From: Runella limosa DSM 17973
GTDB lineage: Bacteria; Bacteroidota; Bacteroidia; Cytophagales; Spirosomataceae
Reading direction: 5' to 3'
DNA length: 59,913 nucleotides
Assembly (NCBI RefSeq): GCF_000482465.1
Contig: NZ_AXVJ01000065.1
Coordinates: forward strand, 1 to 59,913
Below the pieces are notes generated by a model. That model searched no databases. It was given only the letters and a program-made list of their open reading frames with translations, and was not told the DNA's origin. The position numbers and the translations under genes were made by a program. Positions 24,414 through 33,026 of the stretch are shown here, one piece after another. The first letter of the stretch is position 1. Each line of letters opens with the position of its first letter.

Positions 24414-26900
24414 TTATTTTGCACCTAATACTCTGAAAGCCAACACTGTAGTAATCAATGTCATCAAGGTTGATGATATACCAATCACTGACTGCATCGC
24501 TCTTTGTGCCTCTGCAAGGTCTGATTGGGTACGTTGTGGAACGTGGATTTCAGAACCTGGTTCTACTTTTGGATACACATTGAAGAACAAGAACTTGCGC
24601 GTACGGTCAATCGAACCATTGGGATAAATCACGTACGATTTACGTTTGAGTGACATCCGCGTAAAGCCTCCTCCTTGCGAAATATAATCCATAAACGAAT
24701 TACCATTGCGGTATTTTACGGTGGTTGGGAAAAGAAGCTCTCCTTGCAAGCGAACGGTTTCAAGGCGCTTCGGAATGTCAATCACATCGCCATCTTGAAG
24801 AATAATATCTTCACGTCCACCTGGGTTACGAAGAATACGTCCCAAATCAATGCCGATGGCTTCTTGCTTATCTTTTACAACTCCCTCGTCGTCAAAACGG
24901 CCTTTTTTAGCATCGTCCGAAATTTCAGATACTGCCCGGTTACGTTGTGCGATTTCTTCGTCCGAGAGTGTAATCTTACGCAACAAAGTCGCTCCATTTA
25001 CATACGCTTGTGCTGTCAATCCTCCTGCACGCTTGAGTAAGTCCGACAATTTCTCATCCTTGGTCTTGATACCATATATCCCTGGACTTACGATTTCTCC
25101 TTTGAAAGTCACGAATGTTTGTGGCTGGTAGTTTGACGATGGACGCACTAATACTTCATCGTACGGCTCCAATATAAAACGACTGTCATTACCATCGAGT
25201 GTAAGATCACGATTAACGTCAAACAAGAATATATCGGCTACTTGCGCAGTGGCAGACTGTACGTTCACATCACGCTTGCGACGCACCACTTCGATTTGAG
25301 CAGTAGATGCGGATTCTTTAAAACCACCCGAACGAATAATCGCATCTTCAAGGGTAAAGTTAGCACTGTATGGCAAATTAACTTCTGGGCCTTGGTTTAC
25401 TTCTCCAATCACTTTAATGAAAGTCCCTTCACGAAGCTCAAATTTAGAAGGGATAATCACTTGATCTTCACGCTGAAGGATTAGATCTTGGGTTTTTCCG
25501 TTTAGCATATCCGCTAAATTCAATGAAATATTTTCTACCGACAAGTCTTCCCGCGTACGAATCACATTCACACGCCCCGTAAAAGCCTCTCCTGTCAGAC
25601 CTTCGGCACTTTTAATTAGCTGAAGCAAGGTTTTATTTTGGTCCAACGAATATTGTCCTGGACGAAACACAGGCCCTGAGATAACGACCATGTTTTCAAA
25701 ACGCGCCAGCAACATATCAGCCGTAATCTCGTCTCCGTTTTTGGGGATATATGTACCATAGTCTGTTGAACGTACATCCACAATACGACGTTCTTTGGCC
25801 GTAAGTCCTAGTAGCTTCAAACGATCCGTATAAGCATTGTCCGTAAAACCGCCTGCGTAGTTTAGGACATTACTCATTGTTTCATTGTCAAGTAACTCAT
25901 ACAAGCCTGGGCGTTTTACATTGCCTTTTATCTCTACCCGTTTTTTGTAAACACCCACTTGAATGATGTCATTATCTTGCAAACGAATGTCCGAGTTCAA
26001 TGTTCCGTTCATCAACAGTTCGTACAAATCGAGGGTTGCTACGGTTTTGTTCTTACGCACCACCTGAATCTGACGGAATGACCCTAATTCATTGGGGCCA
26101 CCTGTAAGATAAAGAGCGTTCAACGCCGTCGAAAGCGACGAAACATTGTAAGTACCTGGCGTAGTAACTTCACCCAATACCGTCACCCGAATGGTACGAA
26201 TCCGTCCCAAACGCAATTGAAGATAAGTACTTGCACTACTTCCTGGCGCCCCAAGATTATTGTAATAAGGCGAAAGGCGAGTGATTAATTCTTTTTGTGC
26301 CTGCTCAATCGAGCGGCCGCTCAACTGAACTGGGCCAACCGCCTTCACAAATGCAAATCCATCTGAGTTGACGGGCAGTTCTAACATCGACTGTGAGTAA
26401 CCGTAAATGTACGCCATCAACTCATCCCCTGGCCCAATGGTATAGTCACGGGGGGTAGCGATGTTATCAGAAGGTGCAAATGAGACATTTGGATTATTAA
26501 AAAGCTGGTATCCAAAAATCTTGCGGCGCATCTTATTCAACTCTGCCTGACGATACGCTTCTTCTGTATCTTCGTTTTTTTCGGCGTCAGCAGCTGTTGT
26601 TTCTTTGTCATTTGCTTTTTCTACCTGATTGATAAGGGCTTTAGGGTCAGCGCTTTTCTTAGCATCTGTTCCTTTGTCGGCCGTGGTAGTAGTAGGCGAC
26701 GTTGTCGTGGTAGGAGCCGTTGAGCCTGGCGTTGTAGAAGCAGGGGCTTGACCCTGCGCAGGCGCCGAACTTGAACTTGAGCTACTACTTCCTGGACCAG
26801 CAGGAGTTTGGGCGTTTACTAAAGTGGCTGTTAATAAACTAATCGAAAATAGGTGTAAGACTGCGCGTCCTGCGCTAAAATCTTTAAAGAACTTCTTCAT
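24414..26900 (-). CDS. Polysaccharide export outer-membrane protein with multiple SLBB domains (Wza-like)
   Basis: 828 residues. A signal peptide (about 1-30, ending VNAQ) and a Ser/Pro/Thr-rich linker (about 32-80) precede a Poly_export domain (IGPGDELMAYIYGYSQ). Several SLBB-type beta-grasp repeats follow (VLGEVTTPGTY, IKGNVKRPGLYEL, ISGPVFRPGQYSL, VIGEVNQGPEV, FKGEIVSPGIYGI). A C-terminal hydrophobic segment (VIGISSTLMTLITTVLAF) could cross a membrane. It is much longer than E. coli Wza (about 380 residues), a usual Bacteroidota variant. First gene of the long minus-strand locus. Confidence 0.9.
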   Translation of the reverse strand: MKKFFKDFSAGRAVLHLFSISLLTATLVNAQTPAGPGSSSSSSSSAPAQGQAPASTTPGSTAPTTTTSPTTTTADKGTDAKKSADPKALINQVEKANDKETTAADAEKNEDTEEAYRQAELNKMRRKIFGYQLFNNPNVSFAPSDNIATPRDYTIGPGDELMAYIYGYSQSMLELPVNSDGFAFVKAVGPVQLSGRSIEQAQKELITRLSPYYNNLGAPGSSASTYLQLRLGRIRTIRVTVLGEVTTPGTYNVSSLSTALNALYLTGGPNELGSFRQIQVVRKNKTVATLDLYELLMNGTLNSDIRLQDNDIIQVGVYKKRVEIKGNVKRPGLYELLDNETMSNVLNYAGGFTDNAYTDRLKLLGLTAKERRIVDVRSTDYGTYIPKNGDEITADMLLARFENMVVISGPVFRPGQYSLDQNKTLLQLIKSAEGLTGEAFTGRVNVIRTREDLSVENISLNLADMLNGKTQDLILQREDQVIIPSKFELREGTFIKVIGEVNQGPEVNLPYSANFTLEDAIIRSGGFKESASTAQIEVVRRKRDVNVQSATAQVADIFLFDVNRDLTLDGNDSRFILEPYDEVLVRPSSNYQPQTFVTFKGEIVSPGIYGIKTKDEKLSDLLKRAGGLTAQAYVNGATLLRKITLSDEEIAQRNRAVSEISDDAKKGRFDDEGVVKDKQEAIGIDLGRILRNPGGREDIILQDGDVIDIPKRLETVRLQGELLFPTTVKYRNGNSFMDYISQGGGFTRMSLKRKSYVIYPNGSIDRTRKFLFFNVYPKVEPGSEIHVPQRTQSDLAEAQRAMQSVIGISSTLMTLITTVLAFRVLGAK

Positions 26901-27140
26901 GAAATGTGTTTCAGAGAAAAAAGGTAGATTCTGATTAACAATAAATTAACACGATAGACAAGCCAATATTTATACAGAATCAAATTGGCCGACAAAGTAA
27001 CGTAACTTTTTTAGTTTTTTAAACTTTTTTCTTTTTTACGGCCATTTTCTGGGCTTATTGTATGATTTTTCCGATATTTTCATGGTTTTGTTACTACTTT
27101 GTTTTCCGCTCAGAGTTTTTAAACAAAATCAATAAAAAGA

Positions 27141-27157
27141 ACTTTGTTTTACAAAGT
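27141..27157. promoter_or_regulatory. ACTTTGT-TTT-ACAAAGT palindrome (possible operator)
   Basis: Perfect 7-bp arms with a 3-bp centre, differing by one base from the site at 7480-7496. It lies about 240 bp upstream of the Wza-like ATG and about 150 bp upstream of parE, so it could regulate the divergent polysaccharide locus. Inference from repetition and position only. Confidence 0.45.
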
Positions 27158-27219
27158 AAGTACTTTAACCTCTAATGTGACAAGTATTTGGTCAGAAATA
27201 TTTTGAGATAAGGCTGCAC

Positions 27220-27250
27220 TTGTGCTTCAAGACTTAAAATTGTAAGTTTG
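27220..27250 (+). promoter_or_regulatory. Putative parE promoter (TTG-N20-TAAGTTTG)
   Basis: TAAGTTTG at 27243-27250 matches TAnnTTTG, with TTG at 27220-27222 twenty bases upstream. The expected transcript start near 27256 leaves a leader of about 50 bases before the parE ATG. Confidence 0.5.
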
Positions 27251-27306
27251 TAAAATCATACCAAAGGCTATCTACAAGCCTGCTACAAATAATCTTTGAA
27301 CTATTA

Positions 27307-29193
27307 ATGGCAGAACAAGTAAAGTACGACGAAAGCAGTATTCGGTCACTCGATTGGAAAGAACACATTCGATTACGTCCTGGAATGTACATTGGCAAGC
27401 TCGGCGATGGCTCGGCTGCCGATGATGGTATCTATGTATTGGTCAAGGAGATTGCGGATAACTCCATTGACGAACATACCATGGGTTTCGGAAAGACGAT
27501 TGATATAAAAATTTCAGAACACCGCGTCGAAGTTCGTGACTACGGACGGGGGATTCCGCTTGGGAAAGTGGTAGATTGCGTTTCTAAAATCAATACGGGG
27601 GGAAAATATGATTCGGGCGCTTTTCAAAAATCGGTAGGGCTCAACGGCGTCGGGACAAAGGCTGTCAATGCCCTTTCTTCTTACTTTAAAGTGCAGTCGT
27701 TCCGCGAAGGAAAAACCAAATGGGTCGAATTTCGCAAAGGTGAAATCGTGACAGAATCGAGCGAAGAAGATACCAATCAACGCAATGGTACCTTGATGAT
27801 TTTTGAGCCTGACAATACCATCTTCAAAAATTACCACTACATCCCGCAGTTTTTGGATAACATGATTTGGAATTATTGTTATCTCAACGCTGGCCTTACC
27901 ATCAATTATAACGGGCAAAAATTCGTTTCTCAAAACGGTTTGCTCGACTTACTACGGAATAAAACCGACGAAGATTCGATTCGCTATCCTATTATTCACC
28001 TCAAAGGTTCGGATATTGAGATTGCGATGACGCACGGCAACCAATACGGTGAAGAATATTACTCGTTCGTAAACGGTCAATATACCACCCAAGGAGGAAC
28101 GCACTTGATGGCATTTCGGCAGTCGCTGGTTGATACCGTACGTGATCACTTCGGCAAAGACTATGCCGTAGAAGATATTCGAGCTTCTATCATAGCCGCC
28201 GTTAGCGTTCGGGTACAGGAACCTGTTTTCGAGTCACAAACCAAAACCAAACTAGGCTCAAGCAATATCTCTCCCGACCCCAATAGCCCCACCGTACGGA
28301 CATTTGTCAACGACTTTCTCAAAGCAAAACTTGACAATTTCCTTCACATGAATCCAGCGGTTAAGGAAGCGTTGAAAAAACGGATTGAGCAATCAGAACG
28401 CGAGCGCAAGGAGTTGGCTGGTATCAAAAAATTGGCGAACGAACGGGCAAAAAAAGCAAGTTTGCACAACAAAAAACTGCGTGATTGCCGCATTCACCTT
28501 CCAGACGTAAAATCGGACGACCGTTACGAAACGACGTTATTTATCACCGAAGGTGACTCGGCAAGTGGTTCGATTACCAAATCCCGCAATGTACAAACCC
28601 AAGGGGTGTTTAGCTTACGAGGTAAACCACTGAATTGCTTTGGTTTAACCAAAAAAGTAGTATATGAAAACGAAGAGTTTAACTTACTTCAACACGCCTT
28701 AGATATTGAAGAAGGTTTGGAAAATTTACGTTTCAATCGCATCGTGATTGCTACCGATGCCGACGTGGACGGGATGCACATTCGTTTGTTGATGTTGACA
28801 TTTTTCTTGCAATTTTTCCCTGATTTGGTCCGAAACGGGCATTTGTATATTCTACAAACACCGCTTTTCCGCGTCCGCAATCCCCGAAATCACAAAGAGA
28901 CGATTTATTGTTACAGCGACGAAGAACGCCAAAAGGCGCTCAAAAAACTGGGAGGTAACAAAAAGGTAGAAATTACGCGTTTCAAAGGACTTGGGGAAAT
29001 CTCCCCCGAAGAGTTTGGAAAGTTTATTGGGGAAAACATTCGCCTCGAACCCGTGATTTTGGAAAAAGAAACGACTATTCCCAAATTGTTGACATACTAC
29101 ATGGGCAAAAACACCCCCGAACGTCAGCGGTTTATCATTGATAATTTACGGGTCGAGAAAGACGTGGTTGAAGACCCCAACCTCGCGGCCTAG
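27307..29193 (+). CDS. parE: DNA topoisomerase IV subunit B (ParE), GyrB-family
   Basis: 628 residues. GHKL ATPase: [24 protein letters not shown] and [14 protein letters not shown]. Transducer domain, then [20 protein letters not shown] and [17 protein letters not shown] give the metal-binding Glu and Asp-x-Asp. [19 protein letters not shown] is the conserved C-terminal block. The short acidic insert in [17 protein letters not shown] fits the Bacteroidota ParE/GyrB-like group rather than the true gyrase B. With ParC it decatenates chromosomes. parC is not adjacent; the next gene is opposite gldG. A hairpin terminator follows. Confidence 0.9.
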   Translation: MAEQVKYDESSIRSLDWKEHIRLRPGMYIGKLGDGSAADDGIYVLVKEIADNSIDEHTMGFGKTIDIKISEHRVEVRDYGRGIPLGKVVDCVSKINTGGKYDSGAFQKSVGLNGVGTKAVNALSSYFKVQSFREGKTKWVEFRKGEIVTESSEEDTNQRNGTLMIFEPDNTIFKNYHYIPQFLDNMIWNYCYLNAGLTINYNGQKFVSQNGLLDLLRNKTDEDSIRYPIIHLKGSDIEIAMTHGNQYGEEYYSFVNGQYTTQGGTHLMAFRQSLVDTVRDHFGKDYAVEDIRASIIAAVSVRVQEPVFESQTKTKLGSSNISPDPNSPTVRTFVNDFLKAKLDNFLHMNPAVKEALKKRIEQSERERKELAGIKKLANERAKKASLHNKKLRDCRIHLPDVKSDDRYETTLFITEGDSASGSITKSRNVQTQGVFSLRGKPLNCFGLTKKVVYENEEFNLLQHALDIEEGLENLRFNRIVIATDADVDGMHIRLLMLTFFLQFFPDLVRNGHLYILQTPLFRVRNPRNHKETIYCYSDEERQKALKKLGGNKKVEITRFKGLGEISPEEFGKFIGENIRLEPVILEKETTIPKLLTYYMGKNTPERQRFIIDNLRVEKDVVEDPNLAA

Positions 29194-29201
29194 CTTGTTG
29201 T

Positions 29202-29236
29202 TCCCTGCGCGCCGTTGCAAACACGGTACGCAGGGA
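29202..29236. terminator. Hairpin terminator between convergent parE and gldG
   Basis: TCCCTGCG (29202-29209) pairs with CGCAGGGA (29229-29236), and inner CCGT/ACGG (29212-29215, 29223-29226) extends the stem. It is followed on the plus strand by a short T-rich stretch (GCTTTGCTTTT). It may serve both genes. Confidence 0.65.
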
Positions 29237-29245
29237 GCTTTGCTT

Positions 29246-30877
29246 TTAACTGCCGTATTGGCGTTTACGATTCCATTGCCACACCAAGCCCACCACACCA
29301 ATCAATAACAAAGGGCCTATCAAGTTCAATAGTTGCCACTGCGTACGCTCTTCTTTAAGTCGCAGTTTATCCAATGGCCGCAGCGTCACTTGTTTATTTC
29401 GTGCCGTAATTAACCCTTCCGAATCTGCCAAGTAATCTACGGCGTAAAGCGCAAAGTCTCGGTTAGCAAAGGTATTGCCTGAAAGTCGGTCGTAGCCCAA
29501 CGGCAAAGGAGCATTGCGCTTGTAATCAATGTCATTCACAATCAAATCGCCGTCGGATACCACAATCATTTGGGTAGGTTTGCTTTTCCCCACAAACGAT
29601 TTTGTACGTGGGTCATTGGGCAACAAACGATTATTATAAAGAGAAGAAAACGACCCTTCCAAGAGTACCGCAATGGGCTTTTCACCTGCGTTGTACTCAC
29701 GCGGGTCGGGTTGCTGACGTGCTTCGTTATAACCTACCAAAACGGGCGCTTTGCGTAGCTGTGTATAACGCGAGGTCAGAAGCAATGGTGTTTTCTTGAT
29801 GCCATCCACCTGAATGGTGTCAATACTGCTGGGAAAACGGGTATAAAGGGCATCCAGATTGCGGACAATGGGGTGTTTTCCAAAATTGTTAATCAATGGA
29901 AAAAAGCGCCAAGGCATGGACTGAATCTGCGGTTTGTCGCCCATGTTACCCACGTTGAGGGGAATCATGGCACAACTCAAATCTTTGATTAAGTTCTGGT
30001 TGATTCGGCAGCCGTATTTGAACAACAAATCATCGAGATTGACATCCAAGGGTTGCGCAAACGTTCCCTCCAAACTTACACTGTCAACGCGCGCACCGTC
30101 GGCAAACATCAACAGTTTTCCTCCGCGCATGACAAACTGATCTAGGCGGTATTTTTCGTCTTCGCTAAAGGGGCTATCAGGTTTGGGAATCACCAACAAA
30201 TCGCCTTTATCCCAATTGTCGGGGTTTTGAATGTCAAAGTAAAGGTCATAATTCTGCTGGAGGTTGGCCAAAAAATCCGAAAAACGTGGCGGGGGAACTT
30301 TGGTATGACCCACCAAAACCCCGATTCGCTTCCGGTCTTTTTGCGCCAATCGGCGTATCGCCGACGCCAACTCAAACTCTACCCCTTCGTACGATTGATT
30401 GAGTTGTTCTTCTGATGTAGCCGACTTATTCCCTTTGAGCAGTTGTACTGGATATTCTTTGCCTTCATATACCAAAACAGCGCCTGGAAACACCAAGCGT
30501 TCGGTACGTTTTCCTTCTTCGTTGGCAAACAGATTGGTCGGAATCAATCCTTTACCAATGAGTTCTTCCTGAAGTTTGGGGTCAGTAGGTTCAATAAAGC
30601 GATAAGCCACATTGCCTCCGCCATAATCAGCAAATGATTCCAGGGTTTCTTGAATGGCGCGTTCCAAACGTTCAAAACCAGCGGGAAAGTCGCCCGTCAG
30701 ATAGACCTTAATCACTACTTGGTGCTCCAAGTTTTGGAGAAGTTTTTTAGTAGCGTCCGAGATAGTGTAGCGTTTTTCTTGGGTCAAATCCCAACGAAAA
30801 AAAACAAATGCTGCGATGACATTTATTCCGACTAAAATCCCAATAAAAAGTGCAATGCGTGCAAGGTTCGACTTCAT
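29246..30877 (-). CDS. gldG: Gliding motility-associated ABC transporter component GldG
   Basis: 543 residues. N-terminal span (about 5-28), then RWDLTQEKRYTISDATKKLLQNLEHQVVIKVYLTGDFPAGFERLERAIQETL, the hallmark of GldG/ABC_transp_aux proteins, a large extracytoplasmic region, and a C-terminal span (NLIGPLLLIGVVGLVWQW). GldA, GldF and GldG form an ABC transporter linked to gliding and type IX secretion in some Bacteroidota. ATG 30877 is chosen: the longer frame starts at TTG 30886, only about 8 bases beyond a promoter element at 30895-30902. gldF and gldA are not adjacent. Confidence 0.88.
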   Translation of the reverse strand: MKSNLARIALFIGILVGINVIAAFVFFRWDLTQEKRYTISDATKKLLQNLEHQVVIKVYLTGDFPAGFERLERAIQETLESFADYGGGNVAYRFIEPTDPKLQEELIGKGLIPTNLFANEEGKRTERLVFPGAVLVYEGKEYPVQLLKGNKSATSEEQLNQSYEGVEFELASAIRRLAQKDRKRIGVLVGHTKVPPPRFSDFLANLQQNYDLYFDIQNPDNWDKGDLLVIPKPDSPFSEDEKYRLDQFVMRGGKLLMFADGARVDSVSLEGTFAQPLDVNLDDLLFKYGCRINQNLIKDLSCAMIPLNVGNMGDKPQIQSMPWRFFPLINNFGKHPIVRNLDALYTRFPSSIDTIQVDGIKKTPLLLTSRYTQLRKAPVLVGYNEARQQPDPREYNAGEKPIAVLLEGSFSSLYNNRLLPNDPRTKSFVGKSKPTQMIVVSDGDLIVNDIDYKRNAPLPLGYDRLSGNTFANRDFALYAVDYLADSEGLITARNKQVTLRPLDKLRLKEERTQWQLLNLIGPLLLIGVVGLVWQWNRKRQYGS

Positions 30878-30894
30878 ACGTCCCAATTTTCGGC

Positions 30895-30902
30895 CAAAGA
30901 TA
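30895..30902 (-). promoter_or_regulatory. gldG promoter -7 element (TATCTTTG)
   Basis: Exact TAnnTTTG on the minus strand, 18 bp before the ATG at 30877. A transcript start near 30889 would leave about 12 bases of leader, supporting the ATG over the TTG at 30886. Confidence 0.55.
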
Positions 30903-30964
30903 CACCAAAAACGAACAACGAAGCTTTATCGCATTTGCAGGGCGTTTTTTTGTTGTTATTCAAC

Positions 30965-31063
30965 ATTAGTCAGACGATAGTCAGACTAATGCTTCGACGA
31001 TAGTCAGACCATTCTTGAATCGTCTGACTATCGACCATTTCTGCCGTCTGACTATCGTCTGAC
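30965..31063. repeat. Cluster of GTCTGACTATCG palindromes
   Basis: CGATAGTCAGAC occurs at 30975-30986 and 30998-31009; its complement GTCTGACTATCG occurs at 31022-31033 and 31046-31057. The central pair forms a hairpin (30998-31033): 12 bp, a C-C mismatch, then ATTC/GAAT around TT. Alternative pairings are possible. It follows the 31070-32155 gene on the minus strand and may end its transcript. Confidence 0.75.
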
Positions 31064-31069
31064 GGCGGG

Positions 31070-32155
31070 TTAGTTTTCTAGTTTTTTCAATTCTTCAATC
31101 AGCAATTCCACCTGCTCAAGCGACACCGCTGGGAAATTGGCAATGCGAATTTGACTATCTTTGAAAGGCCCATAACCGCTTCCAACCACCATATTAGACT
31201 TTTTCACTTCCGCAATGACCGCCGCCGATGACTTGCTGGTGTTGGCCACCACAACCGTCCGCGAACGGTGTCTTTCTTCGGCTACCGCTGGACTAAACAC
31301 ATTGCTCGTTTCTACGTATTTATTAAGAACCTTGTATTTTTCTTCAGTCTGCTTACGAACCACATCCGCTCCGATGGCATTGAGGTCTTCGGCGATTTTC
31401 CCTAGCAAATAGATTCCCAGCACGTTGGGAGTAGCAGGGGTTTCGTAGGTTTTAAAATTTTTCCAAAGCGCAGGCAGGTTATGGTGTGCCCCAATCGTGA
31501 TGTCATCGTACTTATTCAACCGCTCCGACTTGGTAAGACATTTGTCGTTGGCAATCCACACCCCTAGTCCCGCAGGCAATCCAAACGCTTTTTGTACCGA
31601 GAAGAAAGCCGTATCAATCACGCCAAAGTCTAATTCAGGGTAAGGAGCCGACGAAACCATGTCAACCGCAATCAATTTCTTAGAATTGCTCCGCTTTAGC
31701 TTATGAATATCAGGTTCGCGCATCTGAACGCCCGAACTCGTTTCGTTTTGAGTCACACAAATAACTTCGGCATACTCAGGCACTTCTACTTCGCCGTAAT
31801 CAAACCCCTCACCAAACGGCTTCTCTTGTTTGTGGGCAAATTTGCGCAAGGAAACTCCGTACTCGTAGAATTTCTTGGAAAACGAGCCATTGACCAAGTG
31901 AAAACTTTCGTGCTCTACGCAATTAAGTAATATCCGCTCCCATACTTCCGACGCCGAACCCGTAAAGAAAATCGCGTGCGATTCGGGAATGTTCATCAAT
32001 GTACGGAGTTGCTCGACCGTGAACTTGTAAATGTCTCTGAATTTCTGGCTTCGGTGCGAAATGGAGCCAAGTTGGTTTTCGACAGCCGTACGTAAATGTT
32101 GCTCGAAGGTAGGATACATCTCTGCAGGTCCTGCCGTAAAATACACTTGTTTCAT
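31070..32155 (-). CDS. Class V aminotransferase, SerC/alanine-glyoxylate aminotransferase-like
   Basis: 361 residues from ATG 32155 (MKQVYFTAGPAEMYP). The AGPAE opening, FFTGSASEVWERI, QNETSSGVQM, VDMVSSAPYPELDF and FFSVQKAFGLPAGLGVW (with the PLP lysine) are class-V aminotransferase blocks. It resembles phosphoserine aminotransferases in general plan but differs from the standard SerC opening (NFSAGPSILP), so substrate is uncertain. The longer open frame overlaps nth and is rejected as a start. A CAAAAATA (minus TATTTTTG) box lies upstream at 32189-32196. Confidence 0.82.
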   Translation of the reverse strand: MKQVYFTAGPAEMYPTFEQHLRTAVENQLGSISHRSQKFRDIYKFTVEQLRTLMNIPESHAIFFTGSASEVWERILLNCVEHESFHLVNGSFSKKFYEYGVSLRKFAHKQEKPFGEGFDYGEVEVPEYAEVICVTQNETSSGVQMREPDIHKLKRSNSKKLIAVDMVSSAPYPELDFGVIDTAFFSVQKAFGLPAGLGVWIANDKCLTKSERLNKYDDITIGAHHNLPALWKNFKTYETPATPNVLGIYLLGKIAEDLNAIGADVVRKQTEEKYKVLNKYVETSNVFSPAVAEERHRSRTVVVANTSKSSAAVIAEVKKSNMVVGSGYGPFKDSQIRIANFPAVSLEQVELLIEELKKLEN

Positions 32156-32188
32156 CGGTAAGTAGGTGGTCAAAATGAAAGTAGGCCA

Positions 32189-32196
32189 CAAAAATA
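32189..32196 (-). promoter_or_regulatory. Possible promoter -7 element (TATTTTTG) for the class V aminotransferase
   Basis: TAnnTTTG match on the minus strand in the 55-bp gap after nth, 34 bp before ATG 32155. It supports the shorter start. Confidence 0.4.
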
Positions 32197-32210
32197 CGCT
32201 AAATTGCTGA

Positions 32211-32870
32211 CTACTTCGGACTATTTTTCTTCTGTTGGCTTTCAAAATACTTGCACAAATGCGTCAAATCGCATTTGCCGCATTGCGGACTGCGGGCAAG
32301 GCACACGTAGCGTCCGTGCAAAATAAGCCAATGGTGCGCCACAGGAATCACCGAATCGGGAATGTATTTGATGAGTTCTTTCTCAACAGCAAGCGGAGTT
32401 GTCGCTGTTTTAGGAACCAAGCCCAGTCGGTGCGATACCCGAAAAACGTGCGTATCAACGGCCATGGCGGGTTGATTATAAATAACGGAGGCAATCACAT
32501 TAGCAGTTTTTCGCCCCACCCCTGGCATTTGCTGAAGTTCTTCGATGGAACTTGGCACTTCCCCGCCGAACTTATCCAAGAGCATTCGCGCCATTCCTAC
32601 CAAATGTTTGGCTTTATTGTTGGGATACGAAATACTCCGAATGTACTGAAACACCTCATCAGAAGTGCTGTCGGCCAATGCTTGCGGGTCGGGATAACGC
32701 TCAAACAACGCTGGCGTCACCATGTTCACCCGCTTGTCGGTACACTGTGCCGACATAATAACCGCCACCAACAATTCGTACGGATTGGTATAGTGTAATT
32801 CGGTTTCAGCTTGCGGGAATTTTTGAGAGAAATGGTCAATTAATTGGCGATAACGTTCTTTTTTTAACAT
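32211..32870 (-). CDS. nth: Endonuclease III (DNA glycosylase/AP lyase)
   Basis: 219 residues from ATG 32870; GTG at 32888 is an alternative. Helix-hairpin-helix QMPGVGRKTANVIAS has the catalytic lysine K121, and AVDTHVFRVSHRLGL has the catalytic aspartate D139, both one residue from the E. coli numbering. The C-terminal C-X6-C-X2-C-X5-C cluster (CLARSPQCGKCDLTHLC) binds a [4Fe-4S]. Removes oxidised pyrimidines in base-excision repair. Divergent from the DPP IV gene; its own -7 box lies at 32928-32935. Confidence 0.95.
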   Translation of the reverse strand: MLKKERYRQLIDHFSQKFPQAETELHYTNPYELLVAVIMSAQCTDKRVNMVTPALFERYPDPQALADSTSDEVFQYIRSISYPNNKAKHLVGMARMLLDKFGGEVPSSIEELQQMPGVGRKTANVIASVIYNQPAMAVDTHVFRVSHRLGLVPKTATTPLAVEKELIKYIPDSVIPVAHHWLILHGRYVCLARSPQCGKCDLTHLCKYFESQQKKNSPK

Positions 32871-32927
32871 ATACAAGTGCTTACGCACGTTTATTCATTG
32901 GTAGATTCTTGCTTTCAAAACAGCCCC

Positions 32928-32935
32928 CAAAGATA
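32928..32935 (-). promoter_or_regulatory. nth promoter -7 element (TATCTTTG)
   Basis: Exact TAnnTTTG on the minus strand, 58 bp upstream of ATG 32870. It mirrors the identical element on the plus strand at 32983-32990 within the same divergent intergenic region. Confidence 0.5.
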
Positions 32936-32982
32936 CTTTTTTCCCTCAATATGGGTGATGTCATTCATGGATAAGATTTGGC

Positions 32983-32990
32983 TATCTTTG
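32983..32990 (+). promoter_or_regulatory. DPP IV-type gene promoter -7 element (TATCTTTG)
   Basis: Exact TAnnTTTG, 36 bp before ATG 33027, supporting that start over upstream in-frame codons, which would precede the promoter. No clear -33 TTG. Confidence 0.55.
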
Positions 32991-33026
32991 TCGAGTTTTA
33001 TCAGTTCACCTATTCATCAATCGTAC

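Larger units (their letters stand above)
26901..27306. other. 406-bp divergent intergenic region (polysaccharide locus / parE)
   Basis: AT-rich, with T-runs at about 27007-27036. It must contain the promoter of the 26-kb minus-strand locus, for which I find no exact TAnnTTTG box (nearest is TTACTTTG, 26993-27000), and the parE promoter (27220-27250). The ACTTTG-N5-CAAAGT palindrome at 27141-27157 lies between. No gene seen. Confidence 0.6.

Noticed and set aside
32235-32798. 187-residue plus-strand frame
   Set aside because: It is fully antisense to nth, whose catalytic and iron-sulphur motifs are intact, and its protein is His/Arg-rich with no fold signal.
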